The notes under the pieces were generated by a model. The model did no database searches, was not told where the DNA came from, and saw only the letters and a list, made by a program, of their open reading frames with translations. Shown one piece after another: positions 47,757 through 57,100 of a DNA stretch of 64,000 bases. The stretch covers positions 196,600-260,599 of the forward strand of contig QLIY01000053.1 of NCBI GenBank assembly GCA_003260075.1, given 5' to 3'. Every line of letters begins with the position of its first letter. Positions within the stretch are counted from its first letter, which is position 1. The translations under genes were made by a program, and so were the position numbers. This DNA is from Phallusia mammillata (taxonomy: Eukaryota > Chordata > Ascidiacea > Phlebobranchia > Ascidiidae).

Positions 47757-47849
47757 AAATCAAATCGCAAAAGATCGAGACAATCTGCCCCATCAACACC
47801 AAACCCATCCAGTCCTGCTGTGCCAACTGTGAAGCGACGAAGGCAATGA
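46563..47849 (+). CDS. MRGBP: MRG/MORF4L-binding protein, NuA4/TIP60 complex subunit
   Basis: Exons 46563-46650, 46803-46924, 47502-47625, and a last exon whose start is lost in a poly-G run, readable from 47757 to TGA 47849. MRGBP (Eaf7 family) bridges MRG15-type proteins within the nuclear histone acetyltransferase complex. The conserved Eaf7 core is clear: TEVCLFYAMRGQKPVGINKH, FHMMCIHRKFCESIG, LWEHLGTMYNLKALDESEAT, then FRLPPEIL. The tail is acidic, then basic and Ser/Pro-rich (NRKRSRQSAPSTPNPSSP), ending in KRRRQ as in vertebrates. The 76-G run (47679-47754) replaces the acceptor and an unknown number of codons between the acidic and basic tail parts. Poly-Gly frames through it are artefacts. 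Confidence 0.93.
46995..47106. mobile_element. 112-base MITE with exact 8-base target duplication
   Basis: The left end TAGTAATGGGACGAGTA and the right end, which reads TAGTAGTGATGGGACGATAC in complement, are inverted repeats with small differences. GTTGTTGT flanks both sides (46987-46994 and 47107-47114). It lies in MRGBP intron 2. Confidence 0.72.
47679..47754. repeat. 76-base poly-G run within MRGBP
   Basis: The longest G homopolymer in the window. It interrupts MRGBP between a sound donor (47626) and the coding tail, so a real acceptor and part of an exon have been lost or overwritten. Confidence 0.8.
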
Positions 47850-48289
47850 GCTTCTGATAGGGAATTTGTGAATGACTACATTTATGTGATATGTGCTGTC
47901 ATGTAAATATGGCTTAGCTATCGGATTTGAGTTTTGCACATTGGCTGCATAAAACTAAAACTGACAGTAGTTACCATTGCAGGAGCAGGCAGGACTGTTA
48001 CACACATTGATCCTTCATTTGACTGTGCAACACAATTAAAAACTACAAATAGAATACATAAATTTTCACATACTGTGTGTGGACTTCGCCTATCATTTTA
48101 TTTGTTTTATTGCCATAAACATTGGCAAGTAAAATACCTTTGAGAAGTTTTTGCCTTTTCAACAACAAACGTCGGATATTTGCTGTTCTGTTGCACAAGG
48201 AAATATAAATCAATACATAACTTTATAAGTCGTAATGTATTTATTTCAACATAAACAGGAACTGGAGACTTCATTGCAGTGTTTTAAAT
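47850..48289. other. Convergent intergenic region MRGBP/MRPL44
   Basis: 440 bases of AT-rich sequence holding the 3' UTRs of both genes; no gene seen. Confidence 0.6.
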
Positions 48290-49683
48290 TTAACCTGAAC
48301 CAGTTATCTGCTGTCTTTGTTGCATTAGGGGTGCAAAAAGTTTTTCCAAGAACTCATCATCAACAACTACACCCATCATAATTGCCCTGGAATTGGGCTC
48401 AACCCCATAAATTCGTTTCAGCACTAATTTGGCAGCATCTGTTTCAGCTAGCTCTATACTCTCACCAGCGCCTTCAGTCAAAAACTCTTTTCCAGAAAAC
48501 AAAGCAATGAAAAATACAGGCAATGTTGAGCTTATGCCAGATTGGCGAACAAGCCTAGCTTCAGGTCCTGGTTTGCCTTGATTCTGCAACTCTTGGGTCA
48601 AAATCTTCATTGGGTTCTGTGGTTTCCATATGTCATGCAAAATGTCCTTTCCTATCAGTTGTGGTATAATGAAGTCCAATATAAACTTTCCAGCAGCAAC
48701 TGGCCCACCGCTACCCTTGGCAATTGCTTCAATGCTTGCTTGAAATGATTCAGCAAATACTTCACTTGAAGGAGGAAAGGGACTACATTGTATAAAGTCT
48801 TTGTAACCCAAGTTGAAAGCAATGTGGGCCAACTGTTTGGTACTGCACAGATAGTCTAGGATCGTGGATTTTCCCTCATCACACAGTTTGGGGAAGGATA
48901 AGTTAATGTAGTGCTTTACAAATTCATGGATTAAGATATTGCCTTTTGTACACAGACTACTGTAATCAACAACATCATCTCTTTCAGGAAGTGGCTGAGT
49001 GAATGCTGCTCGAAGATCATCATCAGCAACATCTATTTGAAGGCGCAACCTGGGAAAAATAATAATGTTACAGTGTCAGGAACTAAATCCTTGAGTGCAG
49101 TAGATTTAACACTTTGTTTTAATAATAGTTTCATACTGTGTCTCTCTCACAAACAAGCCTCTCCTATTGCAGAAGAATTGAAAATAAACTTAATGATAGA
49201 CTGGCCTCTAACATGCAATCTACTCATGTAAAACATTTAAAAATGTTGATGGTCAGGGTGAGGGTTTGTAATAACATTTTGGGCCAATATTCTTGGGTCT
49301 GTGAATAGCCCTAACCAGCAGAATTTTAATAATTTTTTTAGCAGTTAGAATGGATTGCAGGTACCCCTTTTTATGCAACATGCTGCAGCTTTTCGTCACA
49401 AAATTTGAACTTACTTAAATGCAGCAAACTCTGCTTCATAATTCCAATTTTCTCTCGTAGACCTTGGTTGTTCTGGTTCCTCTCCTTCTATGTTTTTTTT
49501 ACGAGCCATGGACAAATACCAATGTTTTTTCCATCTTGCAAACATGATTGAATTTTTGTTAACTGGTTCAAGTTGAGGATTGCCTGGTTTGGATGTGTAT
49601 TTTCGTGTACCTTGGGTAGGAGAAGCAAGCATTTGCTTACACAATGGAAATTGCAGCCTTATCATTCGCCGCATGTTTAACAT
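48290..49683 (-). CDS. MRPL44: Mitochondrial ribosomal protein mL44
   Basis: Two exons, 49683-49415 and 49049-48290 (stop TAA); 342 residues (human 332). mL44 is a structural protein of the large mitochondrial ribosomal subunit, built from an RNase III-like fold and a C-terminal double-stranded-RNA-binding fold. The N-terminus (MLNMRRMIRLQFPLCKQMLA) is Arg-rich, without acidic residues, and fits a mitochondrial targeting sequence. Conserved points are ENWNYEAEFAAFK, the RNase III-like region (LGYKDFIQCSPFPPSSEVFA, then ESFQASIEAIAKGSG), and the RNA-binding part (PEARLVRQSG, LPVFFIALFSGKEFL, EGAGESIELAETDAAKLVLK). The start is the first ATG of the open exon, only 7 bases after the CMC4 stop. 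Confidence 0.94.
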
Positions 49684-49690
49684 TTTTTGT

Positions 49691-50014
49691 TCACTTTGCG
49701 CTGTCTTTCACTTTGTCCAGTTCTTTTTTGAAGCCTGAACAACAAACTTGATTCAGGTATTTGTACTTTTCACAGCACTTAATTAGATCCGCTATTTCGT
49801 TTTGACATTGACTTTCTTGGTACTTGTTTCCTAAAAATAAAAATAAAATTTTTAGACACTTACAATTTACGCATTTAGCCATTTACTAATTCACATAACA
49901 GTTGTTTGCTGCAACTTAATGTGTTATTTTTCAAAGTTTATTTAAATATTACTTACTTTGAAGACAATCTTGGATTCTACAGGCGAATGGCAAGCACGGC
50001 TCAGTTTTCGGCAT
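49691..50014 (-). CDS. CMC4: Twin CX9C mitochondrial protein CMC4
   Basis: Exons 50014-49957 and 49830-49691 (stop TGA); 65 residues (human 68). CMC4 (p8-MTCP1) is a small intermembrane-space protein folded through the Mia40 disulfide pathway. The sequence shows the twin CX9C pattern, Cys7-x9-Cys17 and Cys28-x9-Cys38, with the extra Cys12 and Cys39 and the VCCSGF motif typical of the family (MPKTEPCLPFACRIQDCLQ opens the protein; LIKCCEKY and VCCSGFKKEL follow). The split codon A|GA joins the exons in phase. Its stop is followed after 7 bases by the MRPL44 start on the same strand, suggesting one transcription unit. Confidence 0.92.
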
Positions 50015-51179
50015 CGCCCAACATTTTTTTCTTGCAAAATCAAAACATGCCTGACGAATTTACGCATCGCTGCACATGTTAGGAATTCGAATACGAGCTG
50101 CGTTAATTTTCGGAAAAAATATTATCTAAAACTTAACATTTATTTTGTTATTTGTTACCAAACGCTTGTGCCATATAGCTTTCAATTTTTTTCTTTGTGT
50201 CTAGATACATTTTTAAGTGATCAAATTGGTACAAAAATATGTCTTAAAAATAAGTTGTCACGTTGCCACAGTAACGACGTCGAGAGCAGAAATCGAAAGA
50301 ACCGGTAGATAGAGTTTGCCGCCGTTTGTAACATTGTTTTTTCTCGCCATTTTAAGCCGCATTCATGTTTTAAAGACCTTTGATAATTTTAGCCTAATTG
50401 CTTGTGTGGTTTAGTAGCTGTTCTCCAAAGCGTCAACTTTTCGACATAATGAAATATGACCACTGTATACAAATGTCAGAAAATGAGATAAATTTAGTTC
50501 ACCAGTTATTGAATTTCTGGAAAATTGAAATGTGTAAAAACTCGAGAAGCGGTCACGTCTAAAACTGCGGGCCCACTTGGATCACTTGGCTCGCTTGGCC
50601 CAGCACTTTGCTCGCTTCATGCAATTAAAAAACTGCGGGCCCGCTTGGCACGCTTCTGGGGGGGGGGTGGACCCACTATATCTAGTGCTTGGCCCACCTC
50701 TCGCAGGGAAAAAATGCGGGCCCACTATATCTAGTGCTTGTCGCGTCTCTCGCAAGGAAAAACTCCGGGCCCACTATATCCAGTGCTTGTCGTGTCTCTC
50801 GCAGGGAAAAACCGCAGGCCTATTATATCCAGTGCTTGTCGCGTCTCTCGCAAGTATAAAAACTGTGGGCCTGCAGTTTTTTCTGTTGCATGGGGCGGGG
50901 TAAGCGCTGGGCCTAGCGGCCGCAGTTTTAGACGTGACTGTCTAAGAAGTGCTCAGAATAGGCAATAACACAACTATGCTCCACTGTTGTGTTATGTTTA
51001 CTGTTACAATTGCCTGACAGTGCCACTTGTCACACTTTTTTAGTGGTCTGTTTTGCGATTTAAATATAAGTTTCAAAGCTGTTCCTTTATGGGTAAATGT
51101 ACAACTTTGCTGCTTAGGAAATCTTGCCCTTAATTTTAATTTCTACTGATATGATATTTGTTCCTGTGTGTTCATCAAA
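50015..51179. other. Divergent intergenic region with an inserted foldback element
   Basis: Separates CMC4 (minus) from the large acidic-protein gene (plus), so it should hold both promoters. The foldback element at 50552-50938 takes a third of it. The open frame at 49958-50308 is the opposite strand of CMC4 plus AT-rich sequence and is not supported. Confidence 0.55.
50552..50938. mobile_element. Foldback element with internal minisatellite
   Basis: Terminal inverted repeats gtcacgtctaaaactgcggg and ggccgcagttttagacgtga enclose about four to five tandem units of roughly 55-60 bases (core gcccactatatctagtgctt, then gtcgcgtctctcgcaagg). The region is GC-rich against its surroundings. A 10-G run (50658-50667) sits inside the array, so the unit count is uncertain. 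Overlapping open frames are repeat artefacts. Confidence 0.7.
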
Positions 51180-54100
51180 ATGATGAAATCAAAGAAACCA
51201 ATGATTAACTTGGATGACACAGAAGATGAAGAGGAGGATGCCATGTTTGAAGCAGAAGAAGCAAGAATAAAAGCTGCACAACTTGAGAAGGAGCTTGAAG
51301 AACAAAATAAATTCGACTGTCTCTGTGATGGTAAAAGTTGATATAATTAAAGTAAAATATATTCACAAACCTTAAGTATTAATATCCCTGCAAACTATTT
51401 CTGCTCTACTGAATTGCCCATTTAATACAATTGCCCAGTGTCATGCAAACACATCTATTCAAATCATTCAATCTGGTATTAAGTACACAATTGAAAAAAG
51501 ATAGTAAGTAAGGTAAATTTTGTATTACATTTTCTGTAATAGAGTGTTGATTATATTGCATTTACACAACGCCTGGTCATTATACGGTGGTACTAAATAC
51601 CGCATGTGGCCGCATGTGACCGCATGTGGCCGCATGTGACCGCATGGTATACCGCATGTGACCGCATGTTATCACACGGCAGGAATCTGTGAAGGACTTA
51701 AATATGCTTGTTACAAAAAAATAATTTTGCGAACTTTTGAAAGCGCTGACACTTAGAGCTATTAGGGTTCGGTGAAGGTTTGAAATTAAAATCAATCTAG
51801 AATCTGGTCTATTTTACCCCTGATACGGCTTGAATTCTTACATTTCACATAACATGGTGTATTTTAAGAGGAATCACATGCGGCCACATGCGGTCACATG
51901 CGGTTTTTAGTACCACCCGGCATTATATAGTATATTTCTAGCCATANTCATTATATAGTATATTTCTAGGCATAGATTGCAAATGTTTGAGTAGGCTAAC
52001 AGCACCATACTTTGCATAACATATTTGGGTGATTTGTTAACATAACATATTTCTGTTTATGGCTGAAATTTGTCTTAAAAATATGTAATGTTGAACATCC
52101 ATCTTTGTATACTAAGTTATATATAATTACACAATAAAACTTTACCAACAAATTTAGCTTGCACAACATTTTTGTGGCTCAACTTACACCATATTTTCAT
52201 AATCTACCTTTTGACTCAATTCCATTAATGTAATTTAATGTTTCTTCAGGTGTAATGAACTGTTTATCATTGGTTGATACTTCATTCAACGAGTTACTTG
52301 AGCTGAAGGATGAGCTTCTTCAACATGACCTGCCTCCTAGTTTGCAGGTTGCAATAACACTCAGCATGGGAAAAATGTTCAGAACGTAAAAAAACATTGT
52401 TGTCATTGTTTGTACGCGATGTTAAACAATGTATAATTTGATGTGTATGTATGATTCATGTAGGATTACTGACCTGCACACACCCATTCAGGAGTTAACA
52501 CGGCTGGTCAATATCTATTCAATACCTTGGGAACAAAGAAGTGAAGCATTGAAAAAATTACACACTGGTATGGTCGCATAAAAAAGGCTAAACAATATTT
52601 ATACATATACATATGTGCATGGTTACTGGTATTACTTTTAATATGATAAATTGAATTTGGTTTGGCAAAGATTGCTTTTGAAAGGAAACATGATAAATAA
52701 AAGGGAATTTAATAATGAATATCCAAGCCCAAATAGGTGTAAAAAGTGACATGCTATATTATTCAACACTTTCGACAAATGTTCATGCCATCATCAGTTG
52801 TTATATTCATTATTAAACTTGAACATATTTGTGTAAGTGTTCAAAATAGAATTTGTCTTTAATTATTTCCTCTTTGCAGATTATGAAAGCAAACAGCGAC
52901 AGTTGAACATAGCAATTCGCCGACTGCAGTTGATAGATGCTCACACCAAAAGGCTTGACATGGAAAAGAGAGTGGGGGGGGGGGCGAAGCATTGAAAAAA
53001 TTACATACTGGTACGGTCCCATAAAAAAGGGAAAACATCAATTATGTATATATACCTGCATGGTTACTGATATTACTTTTAATATGCAAAATTGAATTTG
53101 GTTTGGCAAAGGCTGCTTTTTAAACAAAACCTGACAAATAAAATAGGATTTAATGATGAATATTCTGGCCCAAATAGGTGTAAAAAGTGACATGCTATAT
53201 TATTCAACACTTTTGACAAATGGTCATTTCATCATTAGCTGTTATATTCATTATTAAACTTGAACATATTTGTGTAAGTGTTCAAAATAGAATTTGTCTT
53301 TAATTTTTTCCTCTTTGTAGATTATGAAAGCAAACAGAGGCAGTTGAACATAGCAATTCGCCGACTACAGTTGATAGATGCTCACACCAAAAGGCTTGAC
53401 ATGGAAAAGAGAGTGATGAATTGGGAGAAAGCATTTGCAAAAGTAAGTTCAAGTGTGCTGACCTAGAATGTTCAACATCACATTTCACAATTTAAAAATT
53501 ATTTGTGTAAACCTAAGACAGTTAAAATATGTAGTATTGTGAAATTTCTGTTAAAGGCAATTTTATATAATTTGTTTTTCTTCAGATTACCAGTGCAAAG
53601 TCACATGGAAGAAGATGGAAATTCATGATCGAGGCATTCAAAAAGAAAATTAAGGAGGGGTAAGTTTGCACTCTATTTGCCTACATGCTAATTTTATATA
53701 TTCTCCCGGTGTACCTCAATAATCCATTAAATGCACTTTGAATGTTTGCTAATAGTGTGCTCTGTGTAACAGTATTTTATCCCATAAAAGGTTATTGTCA
53801 TTCCCTGTAAAGTAACACTCAAATCTCCTCTGCTCAGTTGTAAAATCATAGAGAATAAAGGCTTACTAGCCACTAGAGTGCCCAACATGGTGATTTACAC
53901 TGTTCAAAAGTTTGTTTGCTGTTTTATTTATTTCAGGGTGTTCCTTGTAAAGCCTACACTTGTGATCCCATGTAAACACTGCATAGCACTTCTCAAAAGC
54001 TGCAACATTTTTAACTTTTAGCCCTTTTAGGATACAAGTGGCCTAGTTGTTAGAAGTATTTTATATGGAAGTATTCTGTGAACATTTTACAAAAAAAAAC

Positions 54101-57100
54101 TTATATATGTTTTAGGATCAACATGAATGATTTAGATGTTGAACTTAGTGATGATGAAGATGACCTTGATCAAGGTGTGTTTTAATGTGGATATTATGTT
54201 TGCTTAGTTAACATTAATCGACTATGATGTGTTGACCTAATAACAATGGCTCCTCCACAATTTTGAATTAAATATTTTTCTGACATGATTTTGTACAAAA
54301 AAAGTCAAAGTAGATACATTTTTGGATTGTATTAATTTTTTAATCATAAACAATCAAATTCCAAATCCAAAAATATAAATTTATTTGATTTGGTTGTATC
54401 AGGTGATGATGACAATGTGGAACAAGATGATGGAGTTTCAGAAAAGCAGAGATTCGGGGGGGGGGTGCCTCAATAATCCATTAAATGTTTGCTAAAAGTG
54501 TGCTCTGTGTAATGTAACAGTATTTTATCCCATAAAAGGTTATTGTCATTCCCCATAAAGTAACACTGAAAACTCCTCTGCTCAATTGTAAAATCATAGG
54601 GAATAAAGGCTTACTAGACACTAGAGTGCCCAACATGGTGATTTAGACTGTTCAAAAGTTTGTTTGCTGTTTAATTTATTTCAAGGTGTTCCTAGTAAAA
54701 GCCTACACTTGTCCCATCTAAACACCTCATAGCACTCTTTTTTAAATGCTGCAACACTTTTAACTTTTAGCCCTTTTAGGATACAAGTGGCCTAGTTGCT
54801 AGAAGTATTTTATATGGAAGTATTCTGTGAACATTTTACAAAAAACTTGTATATGTTTTAGGATCAACATGAATGATTTAGAGGTTGAACTTAGTGATGA
54901 TGAAGATGACCTTGATCAAGGTGTGTTTTAATGTGGATGTTATGTTTGCTTAGTTAACATTAATCGATNAGTTTTACGATAGTCCTAACACAGGGATGCA
55001 AATTTTGTTTCGGAATCTGTTAGGGCGCAAAAAATTTTGGTAGCGCATACGTTTTTGTGTATGTGACTTTTTCCACCTAATGCACAACCATTTCGCCAAT
55101 AATAGCCGTATCGCAGGTTCCTATTTTACAAACGCCCACCAAATGTCTCAAATTGTTTATAATCTAGTGATTTAAAGAATTTTGATTTATTTCACAATAT
55201 CCCATTTGCTTGGACCTGAAAGTTTATGCCTAATATAGATTGAACTGAACAGCTTAATGATTTGTTTCAATTGTTAATGACGCCACTATCTAAATAGTTA
55301 AGTTGTTTGTTGCCTGACATTTGGCATTGTTCGCACACAATAGCGTACAAAAAACTCTGTCACGTATTGCTACCGAGATCACCCTGGTAGCCCCGAATAA
55401 TCTATTTATACCAGTTTTATAGCCTAAAATTAAGTTTAAATCAACGCGTTACAGCCAACACATATACTTCCACATACAGTTTCGTGGCCGCACTAATTCG
55501 TCTCCCGAGTACGCATACGGCGGCAGGTTGTGGAGCATTGTGCTTCGGTAACATCACTGCATAGCCTATTGGCATAGGTTTTGGAATTGGGGCTTGCCCG
55601 ATATCCAGTTTTTAACCCGACGCCTGACGAATCGTCGTTAAAATTGCTGATTCGACAAATCGGTCTTTCGGCTTGTCTTACATGTTCTCAGATGCAAACA
55701 GCAAACTTTTAAACCTGATGCAGAGATTGCGTTACAATGGCAACTGAGTCAAAAGTCCGTGTCAAGTGACTGTTTGCAAACTTAGGTGCACAAATAGCAG
55801 ACTAAAGCACGTTTTACTCGTTAATAAATGTATCGGTATTTGTTCCGATGCCACCTAAGTATCGGATGAGTAACGATGCCACAAATAGCATCAGGTAATA
55901 CTGTATTAACGGGCTAACCCTAAATACAACAACATCCATGTATTGATTTACGTTATACGACGCATCATACGAAGATTTGGTTCTGAGAATTAATTAAAAA
56001 AATATAGACCACTTGTAACTGTGACTTGAAACTGCGGTCACGCACGCAAGTTTGTTGGTCGCGCGGCGCGACCGTGCGACCGCATTGTTGCACCCCTGGA
56101 TTATGATGTGTTGACCTAATAACAATGGCTCCTCCACAATTTTGAATTAAATATTTTTCTGACATGATTTTGTACNCTGACATGTTTTTGTAGAAAAACG
56201 TCAAAGTAGATACCTTTTTGGATTGTATTAATTGTTTTAATCATAAACAATCAAATTTCATTTGATTTGGTTGTATCAGGTGAAGATGACAATGTGGAAC
56301 AAGATGATGGAGTTTCAGAAAAGCAGAGATTCATGCTTTCAGTAATTGCTGCATCACCGCCTGCTGAGGATGATGGTAAATGATTTGTTTTTACTTACTT
56401 AGTTCAGTCTATTTCTACCCTGTATGAACATTAAAAAACAATCCTCGGCATCAATAAATATGTGTGTTGTGTAGGCACTCCCCAAGCTGGTTCAGACATT
56501 GGAAGTGAAGGGGGGGGGGGTTGAAGTTTTAACTCAAGAACTAAAATTTAATTACTGAATTTATTTGTTTGCAAGCACTGATACACAAAGTTGTTTATAT
56601 TTTATATAGGGGGGGGGGTTAGGCCACTGACTCTGAAAGGTATATATATCTGCCTTATTGTGAGCCCTTTATTCATGGGTAGAGCTACTAACGGGGGGGG
56701 GGACCTGCTGAGGATGATGGTAAATGATTTGTTAAGACATTAGCAAGATCTATAATTGTAATGTGTTTGGATGCCTAAACATTTGTTTGTAGAATGTAAA
56801 CTTTAAAAATTCTGAGGTCATCCACCATTTTTTTAAGATATGTATTTTTAGTAACTAAAAGCACAAAGAACCACTATTTGTAGCAGGAAAATTGTAAGCA
56901 ATACACAATATGGAAAGAAGGCTATAAAAGTAACAGTCAGTAAAGTTGGTTTGGACTTAAGACCTTCAGTTTGCCAACCAAAACACTACAGTGAAAGCCC
57001 GCAAAAATTCAACAACACATAAAAGTGCAAAACTCCAAGACATGTGACAGGAAAGCGGGTGAGAACACTGGATGGAGACAGGACAATATGATAGCAATTA

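Noticed and set aside
47453-47849. Poly-Pro/poly-Gly proteins at the MRGBP locus
   Set aside because: They read through the 76-G run; the correct MRGBP frames before and after it are known from the conserved sequence.
50525-50968. Overlapping Arg/Pro/Gly-rich open frames
   Set aside because: They arise from a GC-rich minisatellite within a foldback element and contain a G-run artefact.
51597-51670. CRISPR-like short direct repeats
   Set aside because: The 9-base units have no unique spacers and recur inverted at the other end of a transposon-like element in a eukaryotic intron.
52880-53442. Tandem exon duplication in the unidentified gene
   Set aside because: The first copy is cut mid-exon by an 11-G run and lacks a donor; the pair behaves like two alleles.
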